Source: Synechococcaceae bacterium WB9_2_112 (GTDB lineage: Bacteria > Cyanobacteriota > Cyanobacteriia > PCC-6307 > Cyanobiaceae). From it: 33,293 nucleotides of DNA. Shown one piece after another: positions 19,314 through 27,650 of this stretch. The translations under genes were made by a program, and so were the position numbers. Position 1 is the first letter of the stretch; each line of letters opens with the position of its first letter. The notes under the pieces were generated by a model. That model ran no database searches. It was given only the letters and a program-made list of their open reading frames with translations, and was not told where the DNA came from. The stretch is from the NCBI GenBank assembly GCA_010027605.1, contig RGUW01000007.1, positions 1-33,293 on the forward strand, in the 5' to 3' direction.

Positions 19314-19395
19314 AGGGGCGCAAGGGTGCTCGACCCGACGCTACCGAGATCGGCAGCGCCCCCTGAACTCGAGGGCTTCTCAGCTCGAGGAATTC

Positions 19396-20184
19396 TCAGC
19401 TCGAGGCCGAGGTGTAGTGGCCCAGGGCAAACCGCCAGAACGCCCTGCTGGCTGCAAAGCTCAGGGCCGCCATCACCAGCGCGGCGCTCAGCCAGGGAAC
19501 CGTGGCCCGGCCCAGGATCGCCTCGGCCGGCACCGTGGTGAGAAAGGCCACCGGCAGCACCAGGGTGAACAGCAGCCGCAACGCCGGCGGATAGGCCGCG
19601 ATCGGGAAACGACCGGCGGTCAAGGCCGCCCGCAGCACTTCGGTGGCATTCCAGGTCTTGACGAACCAGATGCTGGTGGCGGCCAGCAGAAACCACAGTG
19701 CATAGAGAATCACCACCCCCGTGAGCAGGGTCAGCACTGCCAGCGCCAGCTGCAGGGGCCCGGCAGCGGCGCCGGCCCGGGGCGCCGCCCAGACGATCAG
19801 CCCCAGGCCCAGTACCAGCTCACTGAGACCGGCCGGCGAGAGGGTGCGCAGCGACAGCCAGAACTGACTGTCGATCGGCTTGAGCAACACGAAATCGAGG
19901 GTTCCCTCGCGCACATGGCTGACGATCGCCCCAAGGTTGGGCCGCAGCCAGGTGGTCGCCACGCCGTCAAGCAGGGTGTAAACCCCCTGCACCACCAGGG
20001 CCTGCGGCCAGCTCCAGCCTCCCAGGCTGTCGGCTTGCTGAAAGAACAGCGACAGGATGAACAGGCTGCCGGCCAGGTTGGCCGCCGCCGCCAGCAGCTC
20101 GATCAACACATTGAGCTGGTACTCAAGCTGGCCGGCGATGGCCGTGCCCCAGAAGCGGCGCAGGGTCAGCAGGTAGCGCCGCAT
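19396..20184 (-). CDS. ABC-2 type transporter permease (COG3694/DUF990-like)
   Basis: MRRYLLTLRRFWGTAIAGQLEYQLNVLIELLAAAANLAGSLFILSLFFQ...REGTLDFVLLKPIDSQFWLSLR...; paired with permease and ATPase upstream. Confidence 0.85.
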   Translation of the reverse strand: MRRYLLTLRRFWGTAIAGQLEYQLNVLIELLAAAANLAGSLFILSLFFQQADSLGGWSWPQALVVQGVYTLLDGVATTWLRPNLGAIVSHVREGTLDFVLLKPIDSQFWLSLRTLSPAGLSELVLGLGLIVWAAPRAGAAAGPLQLALAVLTLLTGVVILYALWFLLAATSIWFVKTWNATEVLRAALTAGRFPIAAYPPALRLLFTLVLPVAFLTTVPAEAILGRATVPWLSAALVMAALSFAASRAFWRFALGHYTSASS

Positions 20185-20963
20185 CAGGCCCCCATGGCGG
20201 TGTAGCGCCGCACCCCGGCGCGCCACAGCAGCAGCGCCGCCGGCAGCAGCAGGGCGATCCAGACCAGCTGGGCGGCAAAGCCGGCGGCGGCATCCACCGG
20301 CAGCCCCGCCAGCAACCGGGCCGGGAAGTTGATCAACCAGGGGAAGGGGGTCCACTGGGCCAGGGCCCGCATCCCAGGCGGAAAGGCGGCCAGGGGTGCC
20401 AGCAGGCCCGAGAAAAACAGGTAAGGAACAAACAGCAGGCGCTCGAGGGCGCTGGCCTTTTCGCTCCAGAAGCACAGCGCCGCCACCAGGCTCTGGATCA
20501 GAAAAGCGATGGCGAAGGCGCCGAGGGTGGCCAGCCAGGCCAGCAACAACCGGCCAGGCGAAGGAAGCCAGAAGGCGCCGGGGTTGAGCGCAAAGAACAG
20601 CGCTGCGATCGCCGCCGCGAAGGGCAGACGCGTCAGCTGTTCGGCCAGGTGGGCCGCCAGGTAGCGCCACAACGGATGCAGGGGCTGCAGCAGGTAGGGC
20701 GAGAGCCGGCCCAGCAGGGCATCTTCCTCAAAGGCGAACACCACCCACACCACCGAGAACTGGCGCACCAGATAGGCACTGAGGAAATAGCGGTCGAGCC
20801 CGCCGGTCCCCAGCCCCAGGTGTGCCCCTGCCGGAGCCTGACGCCACAGGGCGAGCATGATGAACGGCAGCAGACCCGACAGCGCCCACAGGGCGATCTC
20901 GGCCCGGTACTCGAGCATCAGCGCGTACTGACTGCCCAGCAGGGCCCGGGCAACACGCCGCAT
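20184..20963 (-). CDS. ABC-2 type transporter permease (COG4587-like)
   Basis: MRRVARALLGSQYALMLEYRAEIALWALSGLLPFIMLALW...YLLQPLHPLWRYLAAHLAEQ...; overlaps the next permease by 1 nt. Confidence 0.85.
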   Translation of the reverse strand: MRRVARALLGSQYALMLEYRAEIALWALSGLLPFIMLALWRQAPAGAHLGLGTGGLDRYFLSAYLVRQFSVVWVVFAFEEDALLGRLSPYLLQPLHPLWRYLAAHLAEQLTRLPFAAAIAALFFALNPGAFWLPSPGRLLLAWLATLGAFAIAFLIQSLVAALCFWSEKASALERLLFVPYLFFSGLLAPLAAFPPGMRALAQWTPFPWLINFPARLLAGLPVDAAAGFAAQLVWIALLLPAALLLWRAGVRRYTAMGA

Positions 20964-21248
20964 TCAGCGCACCTGCACCCCTTTCCAGAACGCCACCCGC
21001 CCTTTGATCTGGGCAGCGGCGTCCTTGGGCTCGGGATAGAACCAGGCGGCGTTGGCGTTGACCTGACCATCGACGACCACGTCGTAGTAGTGGGCTTCGC
21101 CTTTCCAACCACACACGCTGCGATGGTCTGACGCTCGAAAGCAACCCTCGACCAGGGCGTCAGGCGGGAAGTAGGCGTTGCCTTCAACGGTGACGATGTC
21201 TTCGCTGGAGGCGATCACAGTGCCGTTCCAGTGGGCTTCGGTGGCCAT
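20964..21248 (-). CDS. DUF427 domain protein
   Basis: MATEAHWNGTVIASSEDIVTVEGNAYFPPDALVEGCFRASDHRSVCGWKGEAHYYDVVVDGQVNANAAWFYPEPKDAAAQIKGRVAFWKGVQVR; GWKG..YY and WFYP.P motifs. Confidence 0.92.
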   Translation of the reverse strand: MATEAHWNGTVIASSEDIVTVEGNAYFPPDALVEGCFRASDHRSVCGWKGEAHYYDVVVDGQVNANAAWFYPEPKDAAAQIKGRVAFWKGVQVR

Positions 21249-21278
21249 GGCTGCCAGGGTCAGAGACGTCGGCTCAAC

Positions 21279-22298
21279 CTATTCGCCGCCGTCATCCACC
21301 AGCGCTGGCGGCTGGGGTCTGGCGGCTGTGTTCTGATCACGGAACAAGCCGCCGATCAGCTCCTCGATGGGGGGATCGCTCACCTCCAGATCCAGCACCT
21401 CAAACCGGGCCAGCAGCTGGGCCACCACGGCCGTCAGACGGTCGCGGGGCACCAGCAGGGTGGCGGCGCGGCCCTCGAGGCGCTCCAGGTCACCAAAGGG
21501 TGCGAGGGCCTCAGCCGCTGGGGGTTCGGCCAGCTCCAGCCGCACCTGACGGCAGGGAGCCAGACGGGCGGCCAGCTGCTCCAGCGGCCCGTCGTGGAAC
21601 AGCGCACCCTGGTGAATCAACAGCACCCGCGGGCACAGGGCCGTGATGTCGGCCATGTCATGGCTGGTGAGCAGCACCGTGGCACCGGTGCGGCGGTTGT
21701 AGTCGGCCAGAAAGCTGCGCACCCGCGCCTGGGCATTGACGTCAAGGCCCAGGGTGGGTTCATCGAGGAACAGCACCCGGGGCCTGTGCAGCAGAGCCGC
21801 CAGCAGCTCGGCCTTCATGCGCTGCCCGAGCGACAGCTTGCGCACCGGGCGGTTGAGCTCCTCGCCCAGTTCGAGCATCGCCGCCAGCTCGTCGATGCGC
21901 CGCGCGGCCTCGCTGTCGCTGAGGCCATAGACCGCGGCGTTGACCCGCAGCGAGTCCATCGGTGGCAGATCCCAGATGAGCTGCTGCTTCTGCCCCATCA
22001 CCAGGGTGATCTGCTGCAGAAAGGCCCGCTGCCTCCGCCGCGGCTCGAACCCGGCCACCCGCACCAGGCCGCCGCTGGGGTGAATCAGACCGCACAGCAT
22101 CTTGAGGGTCGTGGTCTTGCCGGCGCCGTTGGCCCCGAGAAACCCCACCATCTCGCCCGGCTCGATCGCAAAGTTCAGCCCGCGCACCGCCAGCACCTCA
22201 CGGGTGCGACGGCGCACGAAATGGCGCAGGGTGCCGGCCAGGCCGGGCTGTTTGGCGGCCACCCGATAGGTCTTGCCGAGGGCCTCGACCTGGATCAT
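21279..22298 (-). CDS. ABC-2 type transporter ATP-binding protein (COG4586-like)
   Basis: FLGANGAGKTTTLKMLCGL; LSLGQRMKAELLAALLHRPRVLFLDEPTLGLD; ATG at 22298 (MIQVEALGKTY). Confidence 0.92.
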   Translation of the reverse strand: MIQVEALGKTYRVAAKQPGLAGTLRHFVRRRTREVLAVRGLNFAIEPGEMVGFLGANGAGKTTTLKMLCGLIHPSGGLVRVAGFEPRRRQRAFLQQITLVMGQKQQLIWDLPPMDSLRVNAAVYGLSDSEAARRIDELAAMLELGEELNRPVRKLSLGQRMKAELLAALLHRPRVLFLDEPTLGLDVNAQARVRSFLADYNRRTGATVLLTSHDMADITALCPRVLLIHQGALFHDGPLEQLAARLAPCRQVRLELAEPPAAEALAPFGDLERLEGRAATLLVPRDRLTAVVAQLLARFEVLDLEVSDPPIEELIGGLFRDQNTAARPQPPALVDDGGE

Positions 22299-22324
22299 CG
22301 GCACCGGATCGGGCACAGCGTCAC

Positions 22325-22702
22325 TCAGACCAGATCGGCGAGCCGCTGCCGAGCCAGCTGGGCCTGGGCTTCGGCCTCGGCCAGGTTGGCGCGGCACTCG
22401 GCCACCACCTCGGGCGGCGCCTTGTCGGCGAAGTTCGGGTTCGCCAGCCGACCCGCGAGGCCCTTGATCTCTTTGTCGGCCTTGGCGATGTCCTTGTCGA
22501 GCCGGGCTCGCAGCGCATCGAGATCCACCAGGCCGTCGATCGGCAGCAGCACCTGCAGTTCACCACTGACCCCGGCCAGGGCGCGCTGCTGGCTGACCTG
22601 CTGGGGACTCAGCACGTCGACCCGTTCAGCGCGGGTCAGCGCGGTGATGTCGGCGCTGGCGGCCTTCAACAGCGCAGCCAGCGCGTCCCGACCGGTGACG
22701 AA
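22325..22702 (-). other. Conserved C-terminal coiled-coil arm of valyl-tRNA synthetase, in frame, downstream of an in-frame TAG
   Basis: Same frame as valS: ...[43 protein letters not shown]...LAGVSGELQVLLPIDGLVDLDALRARLDKDIAKADKEIKGLAGRLANPNFADKAPPEVVAECRANLAEAEAQAQLARQRLADLV*. Confidence 0.9.
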
Positions 22703-25174
22703 CTACACCGGCGCGCTCTGGTTGGGCTTGAGACCGGCCACGGCCCGCAGGTTGCGCACCACCCGGATGGCCTCGATCAGCTCGGCAAACGACGACTCGA
22801 GCGCGTCGTCGAGGGCGGCACCATCGACCCGGGGCCAGGGTTGCCGTGCCACGAACACCTCAGCTGATTCGCCCGTGAGGCCATGCCAGAGCTCCTCACT
22901 GAGGTGCGGCATCAGCGGATGCAGCATCACCAGCAGCTCACTGAGCACCTTGGCGAGCACCTGGCGGGCGGTGCGCTGATCGGCCAAGGCCGCGTCCCGG
23001 GCAGCGCCTTCGAGATCAGCCGGCACCTGCAGGCGGCGCTTGATCAGCTCGACATACCAATCGCAGATCTCGTTCCAGGCGAGCTCATAGAGCCCTTTGG
23101 AGGCTTCGCCGAGGCCATAACTGCCATAGCGCTCAGCGGTCTCGCGGTTGACCCGGCCCAGGCGGGAGAGAATCCAGCGGTCAGCCAGCTGCAACTGCGT
23201 CGGATCCGGCTCGCCCAGCGACGCCGGCGTTTCGCCATCCAGATTCATCAGCGCAAAGCGCGTGACGTTCCAGAGCTTGTTGGCGAAATTGCGCGCCGAC
23301 TCGACCGTGGCCGAGGTGTCGCTCTTGCGGTCGTAGTCGAGGCGGATGTCCTGACCCGCACCGGCCACCTCCCGCACCAGAGCAAACCGCAGGGCATCGG
23401 CGCCATAGCGCTCGATCAGCAGCAACGGGTCGATGCCGTTGCCCGCTGATTTGCTCATCTTGCGGTTGTTCTCATCGCGCACCAGGCCGTGGATGTAGAC
23501 ATCCCGGAAGGGAATCCACGCCGCCGGTTCGCCATCGCGGCCGTCATCGCCCATCAGGGCGCCGGCCATCATCGTCATGCGGGCCACCCAGAAAAAGATG
23601 ATGTCGAAGCCCGTCACCAGCACGCTGGTGGGGTACCAGCGGGCCAGGTCAGGGGCGTCAGCAGCGGGCCAACCGAGCGTTGAGAACGGCCACAACCCGC
23701 TGGAGAACCAGGTGTCGAGCGCGTCGGGGTCCTGCTCGAGCACCAGCGGGTGGGCGTGGGTGCCGGTGCCATAAATGGATTCCGCCTTGGCCATGGCTTC
23801 TGACTCATCGCGGGCCACCACGTAGGGGGTGCTGTCGGTGATCAGCCCACCGGTCTCGCTGACCACGAACCAGGCCGGGATGCGGTGACCCCACCACAGC
23901 TGGCGGCTGATGCACCAGTCGCGGATGTCGGTGAGCCAGTCGCGGTAGACCTTGGCCCAGCGCTCGGGCACGAAACGGGGATTGGCACCTGTCGCAGCGT
24001 CCAGTGCCTCGCGGCAGCGGGCCGCCAGGGGCTCGGTTTTCACAAACCACTGGGTCGAGAGCAGGGGCTCAACAGGCACCTTGCCCCGATCCGAAAAGGG
24101 CACGCTGTGGCGGTAGGGCTCCACCTTGACCAGGAACCCTTCGGCCTCCATGGCCGCCACCACGGCCTTGCGCGCCTCAAAGCGATCGAGGCCGGCGAAG
24201 CGACCGGCGGCTCCGTTCATGGTGCCGTCCTTGGCCATGACCGTGATCAGCGGCAGGTCGTGGCGCTGACCGATCGCAAAGTCGTTGGGATCGTGGGCGG
24301 GGGTGACCTTGACGCAGCCCGTGCCGAAGTCGGCATCGACGTGGTCATCGGCCACGATCGGGATCTGGCGCCCCACCAGCGGCAGGGTCAGGGTCTGACC
24401 CACCAGCTCGGCGTAGCGCGGGTCCTTGGGGTTCACCGCCACGGCGGTGTCGCCCAACAGGGTCTCGGGGCGGGTGGTGGCCACCTCCAGGTGGGTGCGG
24501 CCACCTGCTGTGGGGCCCCCGCTGAGCGGATAACGGAAATGCCAGAGATGGCCGTCCACCTCCTTCATCTCGACTTCCAGATCGCTCACCGCCGAGCCCG
24601 AGGCGGGGCACCAGTTGACCAGGTATTCGCCGCGGTAGATCAGCCCCTGCTCATGCAGGCGGTTGAAGGCTTCGACCACCGCCGCGCTGCAGCCGGCATC
24701 GAGGGTGAAGCGCTCACGCTGCCAGTCGACCGAGTAACCCAGGCGCCGCAGCTGGCCCACGATCGTGCCGCCGCTGCCTGCCTTCCAGGCCCAGGCCCGC
24801 TCGAGAAAGGCCTCGCGACCCAGGTCCTCCTTACGCAGCCCCTCGGCCTTGAGCTGCTTCTCGAGGATCGTCTGCACCGCGATCGAGGCGTGGTCGGTGC
24901 CCGGCAAGCACAGCACGTTCCTGCCGGCCAGGCGCTGATAGCGCACGATCGTGTCGATCAGGGCCGTGTTGAAGGCGTGCCCCATGTGCAGGCTGCCGGT
25001 CACGTTGGGCGGCGGGATCACCACCGCAAACGGCTCGCCAGGGGCGTCGGGGTCGGGGTGAAAGACGCCGGCCTGCTCCCAGGCCTGCTGCCAGCGGGCT
25101 TCGGTGCCGGCAGGGTCATAGGTCTTGGGCAGGGCCGCGTCGGCAGCTGCAGGGGCGTTCACGGCCTCGGTCAC
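22703..25174 (-). CDS. valS: Valyl-tRNA synthetase, ORF ended by in-frame TAG before the C-terminal arm
   Basis: [15 protein letters not shown] (HIGH), [12 protein letters not shown] (KMSKS), [24 protein letters not shown]; 823 aa to TAG at 22703-22705. Confidence 0.95.
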   Translation of the reverse strand: MTEAVNAPAAADAALPKTYDPAGTEARWQQAWEQAGVFHPDPDAPGEPFAVVIPPPNVTGSLHMGHAFNTALIDTIVRYQRLAGRNVLCLPGTDHASIAVQTILEKQLKAEGLRKEDLGREAFLERAWAWKAGSGGTIVGQLRRLGYSVDWQRERFTLDAGCSAAVVEAFNRLHEQGLIYRGEYLVNWCPASGSAVSDLEVEMKEVDGHLWHFRYPLSGGPTAGGRTHLEVATTRPETLLGDTAVAVNPKDPRYAELVGQTLTLPLVGRQIPIVADDHVDADFGTGCVKVTPAHDPNDFAIGQRHDLPLITVMAKDGTMNGAAGRFAGLDRFEARKAVVAAMEAEGFLVKVEPYRHSVPFSDRGKVPVEPLLSTQWFVKTEPLAARCREALDAATGANPRFVPERWAKVYRDWLTDIRDWCISRQLWWGHRIPAWFVVSETGGLITDSTPYVVARDESEAMAKAESIYGTGTHAHPLVLEQDPDALDTWFSSGLWPFSTLGWPAADAPDLARWYPTSVLVTGFDIIFFWVARMTMMAGALMGDDGRDGEPAAWIPFRDVYIHGLVRDENNRKMSKSAGNGIDPLLLIERYGADALRFALVREVAGAGQDIRLDYDRKSDTSATVESARNFANKLWNVTRFALMNLDGETPASLGEPDPTQLQLADRWILSRLGRVNRETAERYGSYGLGEASKGLYELAWNEICDWYVELIKRRLQVPADLEGAARDAALADQRTARQVLAKVLSELLVMLHPLMPHLSEELWHGLTGESAEVFVARQPWPRVDGAALDDALESSFAELIEAIRVVRNLRAVAGLKPNQSAPV

Positions 25175-25210
25175 GGAACAATCAAACGGCAGGGCGATCA
25201 GCCCATGCTC

Positions 25211-25804
25211 TCAAAGCTCACTGATGAGCACGGCGCCACTCACCTGCGCCTGGGCTGCCAGCAGCACCTCAAGCGGAGCCTCATGGTCGACACGGGGGGG
25301 CTCGATCGCCACCAGCCGACGGTTGCAGGCCGCGGTCCAGGGCAGGCTGATGCACAGGTCCAGAACCTGCTGCACCAAGGTGGTGATCCACGGGGCATCA
25401 AGGGCCGCCAGGGCACGCTCAATCGCCAGGGCATGGATGGCTGCCACGGCACAGCGTCCCTGCTCCAGCCAATCATCGAGCTGGGGGTCCATGCCGCACA
25501 GCAGCGCACCAAGGGATGCTGCATCGAGCAGCAGCATCCGATCGAGGGGCGGCGCGCACGGCCCGGTTCGCACCCCGCGGGGTTCGGCGATCGCTGGCGC
25601 CAACTGGGGCAGCACCGGCCGCAACTGCTGAAACAGGCCAGCCCGCTGCATGAACCAGGCCTGGACCGAGGGCCGCAATGGCCGCAGGATCACCACCCCG
25701 GTTGCCGGATCCCGTTCGATTTCGACGGCGTCGCCCTCGAAGCGGCACGCGGCGGGCAACCGCACCGCCTGACTGCCGCCATTGGCAAAAAGCTTGGCCT
25801 TCAT
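25211..25804 (-). CDS. VapB-like (AbrB-fold) antitoxin fused in one ORF to a PIN (VapC-like) domain
   Basis: N-term [42 protein letters not shown] (VapB); C-term [15 protein letters not shown]...[11 protein letters not shown]...[44 protein letters not shown] (PIN layout). Confidence 0.75.
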   Translation of the reverse strand: MKAKLFANGGSQAVRLPAACRFEGDAVEIERDPATGVVILRPLRPSVQAWFMQRAGLFQQLRPVLPQLAPAIAEPRGVRTGPCAPPLDRMLLLDAASLGALLCGMDPQLDDWLEQGRCAVAAIHALAIERALAALDAPWITTLVQQVLDLCISLPWTAACNRRLVAIEPPRVDHEAPLEVLLAAQAQVSGAVLISEL

Positions 25805-25990
25805 AGGGGGATCCGCTCCAGAAATGACCGAGATCCGGTCTTGGCTTCCAAAAGCCCGACGTTGGCCTGGCAACGCCAGGGCGATTCCTCCAGGATCGCG
25901 ATCAGACGGTCGCCATGGGGAGGTCGGGCGTAAGCATCACGACGGATGAGCCAAAGTGTCTCGGCCGGGCAGGCCTGCTCTTGCCAGTGC

Positions 25991-26010
25991 AGGTCAGGAC
26001 AGGTCAGGAC
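25991..26010. repeat. Exact 10-bp tandem direct repeat (AGGTCAGGAC x2)
   Basis: Read directly. Confidence 0.9.
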
Positions 26011-26021
26011 ACGAGAGGCGA

Positions 26022-26055
26022 CGAGAAGAGAGGAGAAGAGAGGAGAGGAGAGGGA
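26022..26055. repeat. Near-pure polypurine (GA-rich) tract
   Basis: GAGAAGAGAGGAGAAGAGAGGAGAGGAGAGGGA, followed by further purine-rich sequence. Confidence 0.9.
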
Positions 26056-26087
26056 ACTGAAAGGGAGGAGATGGGGACCGGAGCGTT

Positions 26088-26107
26088 GTCGATACAAAGT
26101 CGATACA
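26088..26107. repeat. Two GTCGATACA direct repeats with 11-bp period
   Basis: GTCGATACA-AA-GTCGATACA. Confidence 0.85.
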
Positions 26108-26248
26108 TCACGCCGAACCGATCAAAGCCAATGCTGCTGCCCGGCGGCGGCAATGATCTCGACCCACGATCACAGTCCCAGCATGTGCACCCGGCGGGAT
26201 TCACGCAAAAACAGCGCGACGAGGCCACGGCACGGTGCCAGGACAGAC

Positions 26249-26302
26249 CGCTGTGCTTGGGCAGGCCGCTGTGCTTGGGCAGGACCCAGTGCTTGGGCAG
26301 GA
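26249..26302. repeat. 18-bp tandem repeat, about three copies
   Basis: CGCTGTGCTTGGGCAGGC / CGCTGTGCTTGGGCAGGA / CCCAGTGCTTGGGCAGGA. Confidence 0.9.
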
Positions 26303-26387
26303 GTTCACTTCCGACGCTCCGCACTTGGGAGTGGGCGTACTCGCAAACCGGCCCGCAAGCGGGATGATGGGGTCGCAACTGGACACC

Positions 26388-27650
26388 ATGAGCCGGCCGC
26401 CAGTCCACCATTGCGTCAGCCCGGCCAGCCTGTTCGCCAGCCTGCTCGGTCTTTTGGGCTGCCTGGCCCTCACGGGTTGCCGGCAGCTACCGGCGCTGCC
26501 CAGGGTTCTGTTTGTCTCGGTGGGCACCAACGCCGATCAGAAGATCGATGCCAACGGCCTGAGTGAACTCAAGGCCGACATGGCCTTTCTGGCCAACGGG
26601 TTCCGGCGGATCGATCCCAAGACGGTCTTTCAACTCAGCCTCTACTCCGATGACGACCTGCTGCCCGTGATGCAGCGGCGCAACCGGGCCGCGCTGGGAC
26701 CTGATCTGTTTCTGATCAACGGCGACACGTCGAGGCTGCTGCTCAAGGCCGGGCTGGTGCAGGCCTTTCCGACGACGCGCGAGGAGCTGAATCGCTTCAC
26801 CCCGGCGACGGTGCATCGGCTGCGTACCGCACAGGGGCAGCTGGCCGGCCTGCCGGCCTATCTGCAGACCCAACTGGCCTGCTTCAACAGCCGTCGCCTC
26901 CCAACACCGCCCGGAACCCTGAATCAGCTCCTGGCGGTGAGCGCCGCCGGCCATCAGGTCGGCCTCTCACTGAGGGCTGCCGACGTCTTCTGGACGGCTG
27001 GCAGTCAAGGGGCGATTCCAGGACTGGAGCAGGCCATCCGCCGGCAACAGCCCACTGCGGCCCAGCTGAAGACGATTGAGGGCTGGCTGGCCTGGCTGCA
27101 GGACGCGAGCAATCAGCACCGGGTCACGTTCTACGCCGATCAGGCCATGGCCGAGCAGCAGCTTGCGCGAGGACAGCTGGACTGGCTCCCCTGCCGCAGC
27201 ACCAGCCTGGTGCGGTTGCGACGCAAGATGGGTGCAGCCCTCGGCGTCACGCCCCTGCCGCGTGGGGATGGCGGCGAGGCCAGTCCAATGAACCGGCTGC
27301 GGGTCTGGGCGCTGGGGTCCAATTCGGACGCGCTTGCGCGTGAACGGGCGATCCGGTTCGCCCGTTTCAGCACCAACCCCCTGATCCAACGGGAACTGAC
27401 CGTGAGCACCCAGGCGGTGCTGCCGACGAACCGCTTCGTCGAAGTGCCCGAGTTGAGTTCGACCGTGCTGGCGGCGATGGTGCGCGCGTCGGTCCAGGGT
27501 GAGCAGGCCGCACGGTTGATCAGCCTGCTGGAGATCAACGACCCCCGTGTCGCCAGCGCCCAGTACGTGATCACCGAGCTGGTGTTCGGTCAGCTCACGC
27601 CCAAGGCCGCCACCCGGCTGCTGATCAACGACCTGATCAACAAACCATGA
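26388..27650 (+). CDS. Extracellular solute-binding lipoprotein (family 1-like, cluster B/D)
   Basis: Lipobox LALTGC; periplasmic binding-protein layout (GPDLFLINGDTSRLLLKAGLVQAFP; LRTAQGQLAGLPAYLQTQLACFNSRRL; LLAVSAAGHQVGLSL...). ATG at 26388 placed just before the signal peptide. Confidence 0.75.
   Translation: MSRPPVHHCVSPASLFASLLGLLGCLALTGCRQLPALPRVLFVSVGTNADQKIDANGLSELKADMAFLANGFRRIDPKTVFQLSLYSDDDLLPVMQRRNRAALGPDLFLINGDTSRLLLKAGLVQAFPTTREELNRFTPATVHRLRTAQGQLAGLPAYLQTQLACFNSRRLPTPPGTLNQLLAVSAAGHQVGLSLRAADVFWTAGSQGAIPGLEQAIRRQQPTAAQLKTIEGWLAWLQDASNQHRVTFYADQAMAEQQLARGQLDWLPCRSTSLVRLRRKMGAALGVTPLPRGDGGEASPMNRLRVWALGSNSDALARERAIRFARFSTNPLIQRELTVSTQAVLPTNRFVEVPELSSTVLAAMVRASVQGEQAARLISLLEINDPRVASAQYVITELVFGQLTPKAATRLLINDLINKP

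Noticed and set aside
18451-19323. Upstream part of the 397-aa minus-strand ORF (18130-19323)
   Set aside because: Only the 3' part from ATG 18450 is plausible; the upstream part overlaps the TVP38-family gene in another frame and looks non-coding.
23885-25933. 682-aa plus-strand ORF antisense to valS
   Set aside because: Shadow ORF of ValRS and the VapB-PIN gene; no recognisable domain and atypical composition.
26249-26302. Tandem 18-bp repeats considered as CRISPR
   Set aside because: No spacers; units are directly abutting and no cas genes are nearby.
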